NCBI GenBank assembly: GCA_003008705.1
Contig: PDUO01000010.1
Span: 682,001 to 746,000 of the forward strand
DNA: 64,000 nucleotides
Origin: Pezicula radicicola
Lineage: Eukaryota; Ascomycota; Leotiomycetes; Helotiales; Dermateaceae
Reading direction: 5' to 3'
A program made the position numbers and the translations under genes. Within the stretch, counting starts at the first letter, position 1, and each line of letters opens with the position of its first letter. This document shows, piece by piece, positions 35,715-46,400 of this stretch. The notes under the pieces are model-generated. The model was not told where the DNA came from. It saw only the letters and a list, made by a program, of their open reading frames with translations, and ran no database searches.

Positions 35715-36367
35715 ATCGGAGTAGACATACGAAGAAACTCATGATGCAATTATTCCGGCTGTTTCCTTTCTGTATTTAGGCAGCTACGCGCATGAGACTG
35801 ACTGCAGCAACTATATGTGGTAAAGTAGGTCTCAGGTACGCAGCACGATGACAGAGAAACCAGGGGCCTATTAAAACCATTAGCTAAATAGAGTCTACAA
35901 AAGAGAGGAATGTGGAAATTCCAGCAAACAAACAGCAGCTATGAACTAGCGGACTATTCCAACAAATTTTCAGGCCGCTTTTGTTATGCATAGCAATCCA
36001 TGTCATATCCGCAAACCCTCACCAGTCATGGACAGCTCAGCCTCAGCCTCACTACTTGCCACCTTTGTTTGTCTCTTTTTGCCCTTCACAACTACAGACC
36101 ATATTCGATAGGTTGCAGCAAGTGAACCTTGACTTGGACAACACCGGTATCTACCAGTGAAAGACTTCTACCTCCTGTTATTCTAGATCTAGCTCACCAA
36201 TCGAATTATGTGTCCATCCAAAAACCTGGCTGTTGAAATGCAGACTCACAATGAGTATACGAAAATTGGCACCAAGGTAGCTAGCTACTTGCAGCAGCAC
36301 CCACTGTTTGATATAGAGCTTACCGAAATCAGGATAACCTTCTTTCCAACGGATTTATTCGCCTTAA
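35715..36367. other. Intergenic between C14 gene and its decayed copy
   Basis: About 650 bp. A frame at 36029-36110 beginning MDSSASAS resembles the short first exon of the intact gene (MDSDGSG) and may be the relic of exon 1; the intervening part is not alignable by eye. Confidence 0.4.
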
Positions 36368-37824
36368 GCCAAGGACTCATGACATATCGCTCATCGAAGA
36401 TCATATTCCAGACATTAAATGTCTTGCTACTGATCTCAAGAATGCTGTAAAAGCAGTATAGCCTAGGAGGCATAATATTAGGTACACACAGATATATGTT
36501 TTATTGGTTAGATGGCAAGATGATGACTTAGGAGTTCTTGCCGAAATCTAAGGACTTAAGCGCGTCTTTGCAGATATGTACAACTATACAGTTGAAAGGT
36601 ACGATATTCCAAGCGCGAAACCAAAGAAAGCTCTGAGCCGACGGATGCTCGACTTCCTTGACCACGATGAAGAGAATGGTGAGGAGACCATTCTAATACT
36701 GTACTATGCTGGGCATGCAAAGAGCGTTTACGTTTCCAACGAACCTCCGGTCTGGTATGCGTGAGCGCGCACTACTTTTCGATAATAAATGCAGAAGCTC
36801 ACTAAGGTGTTCAAAACTCGCGAGCCTACATCTGCTGCTGTTCTATCGGGAGGCATCCAATCAATGTTGGAAGCGGCAGACTCAGACGTGTTGCTACTGT
36901 ATGATTGTTGCCATTCGGCCCCAACTAGAACAAATAGGACACCTTCAAGCCGCAAGAGTGTCACCGAAGCTGTATCAGCATGCGGCTACGAAACTGTGAC
37001 CCCTGAGGTTGACCAGCACTCATTCAGCAGGGCACTTACACAAACACTAGCGGCTGCCTCCCAGGAACAACCTTTCTCTGTAGGCGAATTGCATTCTTGG
37101 ATACTATGCAGATTGAAGTGTTGGTTACCTTGTTTGGAGCAAGACGAGAACGGAGAATTCAAGCGTAATACCGATGGACGTCTCCTATATGAAAGACAAG
37201 CACGGAAAACGCCAATTTATAGCATCCTCTGCGAAACAATACCTCGCCTCAGTATTATTCATGCTCCATTAAAGATCGCTGTTCCCAATGAGGTAGCTGA
37301 ACGAGAAGCAACATCCCCATCACTATGTCAAACTCCGCTTGGCCTGTTTAGCAGTAGGAATCCATTTCGAAAACTACAGAAAACTGACTCAAGCTATACG
37401 GAATATTCACAAATACTTTGACAATCCGTCTATCTAAAGCAGAAATTGACATCCCAGCATTCCGAGGCTGGATACGTGGCTTGCCTACAGGTTGCGAAGA
37501 AATCAAGATTGAAGGTGCATGGAAGAGTTTCTCAACTCTTCTCCTTGTACGGATGCCCATTGCTATTTAGAATCTACTTCCAGAAAGCCCGGCGTACAGT
37601 TTTGTCGGTTATATAACGTCGGAAAACATGGCCCTTACAGTCCCAGAGGATGGTCAAAAGCTACTAGAAGATATGAGCACCCCCCCCCCCCCCGCGCGCG
37701 CGCCATTATTCGTGGTTCATCGGCCGTCTTGATATTTACAGAGCGAGGAGATGTTATAAAGGTTGTGGAGGCTCCGAAACAAATCAATGAGAAATCCACT
37801 AATTCTTCACTCGGCCGGGTTTAA
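36368..37824 (+). pseudogene. Decayed paralogue of the C14 caspase-like gene
   Basis: The reading frame from 36371 parallels the intact neighbour along its whole protease domain: RTHDIS, RWQDDDLGV, YDIPSAKPKKALSRR, catalytic His motif YYAGHA, GGIQSMLEAADSDVLLLYDCCHS, ACGYETVTPEVDQHSFSRAL, and the second module (IKIEGAWKSFSTLLLVRMP). It is broken by TAG at 36458-36460 (Trp in the intact gene), TAA at 36548-36550, a one-base deletion near 37416 and TAG at 37568-37570 (again Trp in the intact gene). The conserved intron near 36762 is still visible but its phase no longer fits the next exon. Both catalytic residues survive. It has lost the long C-terminus. I do not restore it. Confidence 0.85.
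37677..37704. repeat. Poly-C / (GC)n tract
   Basis: A run of 14 C is followed directly by alternating GC for about 11 bases, in otherwise AT-rich DNA at the degenerate end of the pseudogene. It could be a true simple-sequence tract or an assembly or sequencing artefact. Confidence 0.8.
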
Positions 37825-39580
37825 CAAGTAAATTCTGATAGTTTCTATAGTTCATACACATCGGTTTTGCCTTTTAGACCAAGAGCACCTTCCCCAAAAC
37901 TGAATCCTCTTCGTATGAACCAAAAGCTGCTACAGGCGGCAACCATGGTAGTAGTATGGACCTGGTATTGTTGTCAACACGGCAACGCATACCCTGGCGG
38001 CATGCCAATCGCTCTGGATTACTGTCCTGAGATACCCAGTTCTGGTTATGCTTGCGAACATATACGTCGTAGCAATTGCCCGCATGAACAGATTAAGGGG
38101 AAAAAGAGAAGGAAAAAAAGGTTTAGTCATGGCTAGTGCTGTAGATTTTAATATATTTAGCCAAATCTTGTCAATCAAAGCTGGCTGAGAAGTTTTTGAA
38201 ACTAGAAACAAAAAAGTAGACGTCTTCAGATAGTGCTTACTAGATAAAGAGAGCAAATTGAAATTGACAGCAACACTTCTAGAAGATTAGGCATATTTCA
38301 TAGGGTATTTATCATTTAAGACTGTTAAGCATGTAGAATGGTAGGTTGATGTTAGCTGTAGCTATGATATAGGGCCAAACCAAATTGACTTCATAGCTGG
38401 CCAAAGATACTACTACTCTTTCCCTCTTGTAAATGTTAGTCTCTAAGCCTAAAGTATTTTCAAAGGGTACTAGCCTGTGAGCTTTTCCTAAAATATCATT
38501 CCTCTGTGAATCTGAGATTACATGGATCACAAAACTGAAACTGTAGACCTTGCTAATAATTTCTTTTATAGCGAGTTACCTCTACAACATTAGACGGGGC
38601 TTTTACTATCGAAAATCAAGGCTATCCGAGCCACGAACATAGCACATTAACAACAAGTATTATGCAAATTAAGTGGCTACAAATATTGGTTTTATAGTGT
38701 CAGTAATTACCAAGGTATTATGAATTATCTTAAATGCTACTGATTCTGTTGAACTACAACACTACCACAATACAAGGTGTCCGAAATATCCTTCGAATGC
38801 AGCTACTCCCATTATAACAGTGTTCAACTCTTCTTTGCCTGCTACTTCTTAGCAGCTTAGTGTGCTTGACTTAGGTAGCTAGAGCTTAGCTATTCTTTTC
38901 CTTGGACTACGCTAAGCGATGTATCTTGTTAGGATATTGCTACATCAGAGTCTATCAAGGTCTCGAGCTAGCAAAGGATTGCACCTCAAATGTACAATAT
39001 ATCCTAATAGCTTATCGCCACCCGGATAGACCATACATATATTAGTTCGATAAAGATTAGCTGGCCATCTTGTTGCGCATCCGCATAAGAAAATGAGGAA
39101 TAAGCGAGGACGCTATGCCCCCCTTTGTGTTAATTTTCAACCTTCTCGCTTATCTCAAGTCTGGGCAATACTTGACCCTCTCCACAAGCGTTTGAAATCT
39201 ATAATATAATAATTCTCGTTATTACGATGCAAAGCACAACTGAAATCGTCTATTCACTGAAGTATTGAAAATTAAGCGAGGAACCTTTTTTCTTGGCAAG
39301 AGAGTTATAAGAGGAATTTGGGCGATGTTTCATCGAATGGGATGATATAAATGATGTCACTGAGATATTTCGTAGCTTAGTTGTAAATCATCCTTCGTTC
39401 TTATCTACCCCATATCAATGCAGCTATGTGCGACGCCAAGCATGCTACGGAGACTAGAGTAGATGAAACGTGGGGATGCCAGTAATAACACGCTGAATGA
39501 TATGCTTTATCGGAGCAGCTTTTCGAATAACTGATGAGCTTATCTTACTCCGTACGTCCTCCTCAATCATTCATAAACAG
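37825..39580. other. Gene-poor region with coding relics
   Basis: AT-rich DNA without an intact gene. A plus-strand frame at 37867-38136 carries a Cys/His-rich stretch (WTWYCCQHG, then CEHIRRSNC) resembling small fungal zinc-binding-like proteins; it has no supported start. A minus-strand frame at 38530-38312 is uninterpretable. The rest shows nothing I recognise. Confidence 0.45.
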
Positions 39581-39619
39581 GTGTCAGCCGGAAACCAGGT
39601 GATATTTGGGCACGTTTTT
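39581..39619 (+). repeat. Inverted repeat, left arm
   Basis: Left copy of the 38-nt sequence (key parts GTGTCAGCCGG and GGGCACGTTTT), reading on the plus strand. It abuts the reverse-transcriptase relic directly: the relic's frame runs into it after LFIYQ. Confidence 0.75.
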
Positions 39620-40387
39620 GATAGATGAATAAGATGTTATCCACGTAAAAGAGAATACTGATCCATTCATTAGCAAATAGGCAACTAGCGCTTGGAACTT
39701 GGTGGACCCCTAGTACCTCGAATGTGTTGGCTAGAAGGTGATACCAATAATATGGTGAGGTTTTAAGTCCATAAAGAGCCATTAAAATCATAAGAAAGAT
39801 CTTCTGCTTCGTCGTGAGTTCTCCTGGGTTACCCGGTTCGACAGGCGAGGTTTCCGGAGAATTTGACGAATTAGGCCATGAATTAGGTGGGAAATATGAC
39901 CAATTTGGCGGATAGCTCTAGTTCTTCGGTGGCTCGAAACCTTCTGGGAATTGCGCCAATATTTGCTTTAGAAGTGGGGCATTGACGAAGGAGTTGACTG
40001 CGTCATATTGCTTTATTTCGAGATCGAAAGAAGCTGCAATTGTACACATAGCTCGGAATGTTTAGGCTGCTAACGTTGCCGCATATGTCTCTTCATTTGT
40101 GTATTGGAGATCTCCGCGTGCGCAGAGTCTTGCCTTGTAGTTGACGAGGTATCAATTATTGTCAAACTTGTATTTGAAACCCCACATAAGAGGTAATGGT
40201 TTGAGTTGTTGATCCGTATCTCCTTTGTCTGTATAATTAGTGACAAACTCCTCTAGTGTCACATGCCTGAATGTTCCCTTTTCCATTAGGGTAGAAAGTT
40301 CCTTCCTACTTTCCTCAGATATCCCTGCGAGTGTGGATGTTTGAGCATTTGTTTCCATGATTTCCGTTCGGGAGGTAGTTGATCTCC
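39620..40387 (-). pseudogene. Ty1/copia reverse transcriptase relic
   Basis: Reading the minus strand, the frame shows successive copia RT blocks: ESRKELSTLMEKGTFRHV, MWGFKYKFD, YLVNYKARLCARGDLQ, EETYAATLAA, LEIKQYDAVNSFVNAPL, and then MALYGLKTSPYYWY and LFYVDNILFIYQ. The catalytic YVDD box is YVDN. In-frame stops occur after FDNN, after TLAA and after EPPKN. Gag, protease, integrase and RNase H are absent, so this is a dead fragment of about 770 bp. Confidence 0.85.
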
Positions 40388-40389
40388 AT

Positions 40390-40428
40390 GAAAACGTGCC
40401 CAAATATCACCTGATTTCCGGCTGACAC
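40390..40428 (-). repeat. Inverted repeat, right arm
   Basis: Right copy of the 38-nt sequence, reading on the minus strand. It is 36 to 37 of 38 identical to the left arm and also matches the LTR end at 40980-41018. Confidence 0.75.
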
Positions 40429-40887
40429 ACCCTCCTTAGGCTTTGTACGAAGCAGAGAGCCTGCAACGGTAAGAGAGCATGGGAAATCAGATATATGTAA
40501 CCCTTACATGTACAACCCTAACCGCTAAATCTATTGTCCTTGACCTTAACCCTACTCCTCCTTCCCCTTCAGCCCGCACATATGTACCCTGTGTACTTAT
40601 ATAACGACGTGTATCGAAGAAAAGGGAGGTTCGGCAATGTGTATGTGTGTATGTGCAGGCAAGGCACAGAGATGTGTTAATGTCCTTAACAGAGCATGAT
40701 CATCTGTTTTTCGAGGGACAAGGAGGTATAGACAAGGTAGAGTATAATCGTCTGCTCGAGGAGGTATATGTGTTGTCCTTGTCTTATTAAGAAGAAAGGC
40801 GACGTAAAACTCCGTACAATACTTCTTCTTTATAGATTAAAAGAAGGAAGTAAGGGAATCGAGTTAAGTCTATATTATGTATCGCAG
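40429..40887. other. Probable retroelement leader or flank
   Basis: If the LTR at 40901-41018 is real, this is the internal leader on its minus-strand downstream side. It has no recognisable ORF and is rich in GTGTATGTG-type and poly-purine stretches (40635-40660, 40830-40860). Confidence 0.4.
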
Positions 40888-41018
40888 CGTGTTGCTACCA
40901 TGTCAGACTTTTGAAAGATGACTCGATTACAGAATAAAGTGAGGTCTAAAGAGGGTATATATATACACAAAAAGTGGGATGAAAACGTGCCCAACTATCA
41001 CCTGATTTCCGACTGACA
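40888..41018 (-). mobile_element. Solo-like LTR (118 bp) with adjacent primer-binding site
   Basis: The interval 40901-41018 begins TGTCAG and ends CTGACA, the TG..CA form of LTRs with a 6-bp inverted end. On the minus strand it contains a TATATATATA box (40955-40966). Immediately beyond its 3' end on that strand comes TGGTAGCAACACG (40888-40900), of the type that pairs with the 3' CCA end of a tRNA primer. Its first 38 nt are the sequence repeated around the RT relic. No partner LTR in direct orientation is found. Confidence 0.6.
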
Positions 41019-41065
41019 ACAGGAATACACTAGAGCTATACAAACGCCCTAGCAAATGCTCCACC

Positions 41066-41640
41066 ATGACACAAAAAGAACGTCTCGACGATGAACCAGT
41101 AATAGTGGAGATTCCAATGTTTTCACTCGATCCGTTTTTTGAACTCGATGGCTTAGATTTTATATCAAGCTATATAGAATCACTCTCCGATGAACTGTGG
41201 TCAATAAATCTGAAAATACATGACAACCCAGAACTAAATTACAAGGAATTCATTGCTCACAAGACTCTAACATTTACAGACGAAACCGGGCTAGAAAGTA
41301 ACACCATCAGCATTTAGAATCGCCACGGCTTTTGCAGCTGAGTACGATAGTGGCAGGCCTGGGCCAGTGGTTTCTTTCAATGCAGAATATGGTTAGTGAT
41401 TAAAAGGATTTAAATCACGATTTAAAAGCCTAACATTGTGAACAAGATGCACTACCAGAGATTGGCCATTCTTGTGATCACAACCTGATCGCTACAGCGT
41501 CACTTTCTGCCGCTCTTGCAGTCGGTGCAGGAATGAAGAGGTACGAGCTTGGGGGCAAAGTCATTCTCTTCGGAGAAAGAGTGTGGGGAAGTAATGAATT
41601 GAGGCAAAGTCAACTTGTCTGTTGCTTGTGATAATCTCAC
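41066..41640 (+). pseudogene. Truncated M20 peptidase/amidohydrolase relic
   Basis: The first part (DELWSINLKIHDNPELNYKEF, 41180-41260) is the N-terminus of M20-family dipeptidase-like amidohydrolases. The frame breaks at about 41300; a second frame from about 41316 continues RIATAFAAEYDSGRPGPVV, SFNAEY, then after an intron-like gap DALPEIGHSCDHNLIATA and GGKVILFG. The metal-binding HxCGHN motif reads CDHN (Gly to Asp), and everything after the FGTPAEE position is lost. Clearly a relic; no functional product expected. Confidence 0.8.
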
Positions 41641-42253
41641 TTATTCGATTTGTTGGATAGTCTATGATATTGGCATGTCTGTGATTGTTTTCTAAAGTCT
41701 GATACCTGCGATATAGCTACCTTCAGCTATGAACTGCACTTAATATACGTAAACCATCCAGTTTATTCAGTTCTGGAGGTATTACTTACTAAGGCTTTAG
41801 AGCTAAGAGTGTAGATAGAGTTGGGAAGTATACATACTTAAGCGAGCTACTTAAACTAAGTAGGTCACTCAATCAAAAAGTTAATTAAATAGTAAGACAA
41901 TATCGCGAAATAATGAATTCTCTTAGAAATTGAAATACACATTATTCTACATATAATTCTTTACAAAACAGAATACGGGTATTCACTACTATTTAGTTAC
42001 TACAGGCATCAAGTGCTATCCACCAGTCCATGACTATCAAAATGCCAGTTATTTCGGGCGGTCAAAAAGGCGGTGAAAGCACCCAAATTGATCCTAAATA
42101 TCACGTGTCAAGGCGCGTTCACAACGACGCGTCTAATTGAACTTCATTCCCACTACAACATCTAACCCCACCTCCACCACCTCAAAAACAAAACACCTGG
42201 CACCACAATACAGCAAACGCCTTCCTTCCCCCAAAAATCACAAACCGCACGAA
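41641..42253. other. Intergenic, RPA3 promoter
   Basis: About 610 bp, AT-rich, with degenerate copies of the dispersed ACTTA/TCACTCA motif near 41845-41880. Confidence 0.45.
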
Positions 42254-42752
42254 ATGGCCGAAGCAATCTCAACACCGCGTATAACCTCCGAATACCTCGA
42301 TTCCTTCACCGGAAAAACAGTGCGCATAATTGGAAAAGTAATACAGATCCGAGGAGAACAAGCAACGATTGATTCCACAGGAAATGTAACGGCGCATTTG
42401 AATCGCGTATGTCCTTTCTCTCTCTTATACTATGCACCTAGGAAAATGAGAGAAAGGAATCGGGGGGCTGATTAGGGGAAATAGGATTCTCATCTTACGG
42501 TTGGTAATGCGATTGAGATTGTAGGAAAGGTGAATCAGGATTTGAGTGTTAAGGTTTTGAAGGCTACGGATATGGGAAGTAGTTTTGGTATGTTACTGTC
42601 TTATCTTTCTTATAATGGTTATGTTGGTGGAGAGGAGAGGTGTGAACGCATGTGAGGGACTTTGCTGATGAGAGATGGCAGATTATGCCGCTAGTAATGC
42701 GGTTGTAGATGCGTCGCACCGGTACAAGGAGATATTCTATAACGCTGATTGA
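42254..42752 (+). CDS. RPA3: Replication protein A 14-kDa subunit
   Basis: Exons 42254-42406, 42485-42587 and 42682-42752 encode 108 residues, right for the smallest RPA subunit. It is one OB fold: RITSEYLDSFTGKTVRIIGKV, GEQATIDSTGNVTAHLNR, then LTVGNAIEIVGKVNQDLSVKVL, ATDMGSSFDYAASNAVVD, and the C-terminal helix HRYKEIF that packs in the RPA trimer core. The ATG of MAEAIST is preferred to one at 42137, whose extra N-terminus is low-complexity. RPA binds single-stranded DNA in replication and repair. Confidence 0.93.
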
Positions 42753-43460
42753 TTGGGAGGTGTGCAAGAGGCAGGCAGTAGAAGTCATATGGACATTAGA
42801 GGATTGGTTTCATGGATGGGGCTTCATTTGCGATGTGCTATGAATGGCACGAATGTAGCGATATTATGTGCAACTTGCTTGAGTGAGAGGAAGAGCTTTG
42901 CTGAACTCTGCAGTTTTGCCTGTTGCTGGAATCAGGAGATATATGAATGAGATCATGACTACTATAACTTCCATAACTTGCACTCTAACAATATAGGGAT
43001 TGGTTCTGGAGAAGAGAACTAGGAAGCTTCTACCCACTGCTGAGTTGTGAAGCGTGATATGGCCTACTGACCTTTGTTGTATGCACTGTACCTAATACCC
43101 CATTCAGCTAGAGTTTATCAGACTGTTCACTCATTTCGCTTCATCTTTTGGGTCATTAAATCTCTGCGGAGTAAACAATGTATAGCCAACTTATATCGGT
43201 AATGAGAGTCATTGAATTACTAATTTCTATGTTCATGCTATCGTGCTATGTTACTCGTTTAGTTTCCGCGCTATGCTATCGAGGAAGACCACCAAATTGG
43301 AAGGTCGAGTCTCCCTAAAAACATGTCAAGGATCCCCAAACTCCTATTTTGCGTATGCAGATGTTCCATGTACCCAGACGAATATCCAAACACCACGCTA
43401 TGCAAGTACTAAAACCGCCCTAGTAAAAAGGAAAAGGACTCTAAGAAAAATCGTGTATCG
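42753..43460. other. Intergenic, convergent 3' ends
   Basis: About 700 bp between the convergent RPA3 and SPT21 genes. Short ORFs only; nothing recognised. Confidence 0.45.
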
Positions 43461-46400
43461 TTAGGCCTCCTTTTCTTTGCTCGCTTCACTATCTACGACA
43501 TCGTCGAGGGATTTCTCTCCGGAACCAGGCTCGGTCTTGACTAGAACCATTTCGTCTTCGTCACCGTTACGTGAGATGGTTCTTGTCATGTCAAGTCCAT
43601 GGTGACTGTAATGACTGCTAAAGTTCAGATTCCACATGTTGTCCATATTGCCCAATGCATGTGAATCTTCGTAAAGATTGAACATTCGTGGCGGGGAGCT
43701 TGGCATCGGTATATCGGTTGAAAAGAAATCAGAGTCAAATGCTGGAAGATGATCAAAGCTCATCGGGTTGCTGTGCGAACCGTCAAGAGGAGGTAGAGTG
43801 CCAAAGTCAAGCTCTGTATTGTATTGTCTGGAGGGAGAGAATGCGTTGTTATTTGCATCTGACATAAGCTGGTTCAGAGTGGCAGTAAAAGGTGACTCAA
43901 AGCTTGCATGGTTGCGCGGAGACCGGCGAACAGAGCCAGGTGTCCGCGTGGGAGTTTTCTGTATCATCATGATCCCTCCAGGAGATTTTATCGTACGTGT
44001 GGAATTGTTCGATCTTGTCACGCTTCGAGTTATGGGTCTATGACTTGGTGTTGGTCGGGTTGGTGTTTTGAAAGGGTTTTGTGGAGGCGTTTTCTGGACA
44101 GGTGTTGTTGGCCTGGCCATTTCCTCTTCGAAGAGCCTCAGTAGTTCTTCGTCTACATCTTCTTCACCAATGGCAGGTGGACAATTCTCTTTGTCAGCAA
44201 CTGCAGTTTCTATGGATACTTCTTTTGGCGAGTGGAAGGTAGCAGCTACGCTAACAACGTTTGTCGTAATGACCTCTCCCAAAACCTTGGGAGAGCCATC
44301 CTTCCTTGGAGACGGAAACAGAAGCCTGCGGGTGTCACCAAGATCTTCTTCTTCCACATCAATTGGACTTTGCTGTGATCCCGCCCATCTTGCGGGACTA
44401 GACTGAATCGCTCTTCTTAGAGCTGCCGAGGCTGCATCGGAAGTCATGGCTTTGAGACGTTTCTGCGGACGGACGCTTGACGCCCGGCGGTTTCCAAGAG
44501 AAGCTGTGCTTTCAGAAACCCCGTCGACTTGTGTCTGATTATTTGCTTCAGACTGTGGGCAAGGGGCTTCTGAGTGTTGGTAATTTGCTTCGGAAGTAAA
44601 CTGATTGATACCGTTTGATCTACCCTTCCTCCTTCTGAGAGGCTTGTTAAACTTATCCTCAGGACGCTGTTGTTTGTACTTTTGAATCCAGATCCCACAG
44701 GCTAAGGTCCATTAGTGCCTAGCTGGAAGATTAAGTGATTAATTGGACTTACGATTGCACAGAGTCATCAGCTTAAACTCGTTTTTGTTATCCTCTTTCC
44801 CAATATTTTTCTTGATGATACGGAACGACTTCGGCTGTCCTCCAGAATCACGTTCAAGGATATCGATCGCAGTTATCCTACCTGGCTTATCCGAATAATC
44901 ATAGTAGCCCGGTATGCCTTCTACGTCTTTTGTGAACACCTTGCGCCAGGTAGGCGTTTCAATTGCCCCGCAGTTGAAGCAGAACGGAGGCATTTCTCCG
45001 TTTTTGACGGCCAATTGTAGTCTTTTCCTTGTAGTGTTATTCTTGCCAGTCATTTCTTCATCATCCGTTGGCACTTCTGAGAAAGGATGGGGAGTTTGAG
45101 ACCAAGTCTGAGATCTTTGGAAATTTGAATGTTGTACGACGGGGTCGTTTGCCGTCACTGTATTGGTAGTAGGAAGAGTTAGTGAGCCCATGGAAGCGGT
45201 ACGTATCAGCGACCTTGATGCTGAGCCCGACTTTGAAGCTGGAACCGGAACCGGAGCCGGACTTGGCTGGACTGGAATCCCGGAAGCAGGCATAGGTTGG
45301 ATGGTACGGTGTTGGGGTCCATTAGCAACTGATTCTTCAGCAGCGTGCGAACGCACTTGACCATGAAATGATTGGGACCTCGCCAAGACCATAGGTCTTT
45401 GTTGTAGGGCCGGCACCGTTGGTCCATTTTCTGATGCAACACTCTCTGCACGTGGCTGTGGTGCTGGCGCAGGTTTTGGGGCAAGTGGAACACCTCTCTG
45501 TGGCATTTTCGTAGGGAGACGGTCCATTGGGCCAGGAGTTTCCTCTTGGAACGGAAAGCCGTGATGGATCATACTTATAGGACCACGTCTTTTCTTGGTC
45601 CTCTTCACAACTTCAACGTCTTCGATCTCAATCGGACGCATACTCTCATCATCGTCATCGACTTCAATCGGATGCATAGTATCATCATCCTCACCGAAGA
45701 GATCTTCTAAAGATCCGCTCATAAAACCCGAGTCAGTTCTAGGCATCTGAGGCAACTCTGGGCTGGATGGGCAGGGCGGACTTGACTGTAATGGCGAAGC
45801 GGTTCGCATGACAGGTGGAGAGGAGCCAATGTCCGGAGGAGTATCAAAACGACTTCCATTTCGCTCTGGTGAAGGATTTGCGGACTCGATGGAATACAAT
45901 AACTGATCGTCATTTCCGAGCGAAGGCTGGACACCATCAGGGGATGGATATGACCACTGCTCACTCTCTGACAGATTGGAGCCGCGCTGTAAATTACTTT
46001 GAGAAGATGCAGTACCATGGCTCGAGTTTTGAGCAGGTAGATTGGGAACGGGGGTGGGGGCTCTTGGCAACTCTTGCAAATGGCTACCCATGGGAGTGCC
46101 GGCGCTCATAGCAATTGGTCGAAAAAGCCGTATCGAAGCGGCTGTACTAGCAGTGACTCGTAGGGAATCAGAAGCTGAACCAATTGTATCTTTGCTCGTC
46201 CAGTCAGCCTTAGTGATCTTCGCCCTTTTTTTACGACCTGCACCATCATCTCCTTCGGCTCCTTCAGGTTCGTCATCTCCATTGCTGCTCTTCTTTGTTC
46301 TTTTCTTGGACACTGTTTTACTTTCTACGTCGGTTCCATTTTCATCTGGATTGGCATTTTTCTTCCCTCTATTTCTTTTCCTTGGAGCCGGCCTATCATC

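Larger units (their letters stand above)
39581..40428. mobile_element. Copia-derived segment bounded by inverted 38-nt repeats
   Basis: The segment starts GTGTCAGCCGGAAACCAGG and ends with the inverse complement of almost the same sequence, and carries a reverse-transcriptase relic between. The inverted arms are 39581-39619 and 40390-40428, with one clear C/T difference over 38 nt. The same 38-nt sequence is also the start of the LTR at 41018-40901. I see no target-site duplication at the outer edges. It may be two LTR ends joined in opposite orientation by rearrangement, or a non-autonomous element that has captured a copia fragment. Confidence 0.6.

Noticed and set aside
36368..37824. Decayed C14 copy as a functional gene with unusual splicing
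   Set aside because: Three in-frame stops, a one-base deletion and a broken intron phase cannot all be avoided by short introns without losing conserved blocks.
39835..39860. GGTTCGA-like tRNA T-loop
   Set aside because: It lies within the reading frame of the copia relic and no cloverleaf can be drawn around it.
40901..41018. MITE (miniature inverted-repeat transposon)
   Set aside because: Only a 6-bp inverted end and no target duplication; the TATA box and adjacent primer-site sequence fit an LTR better.
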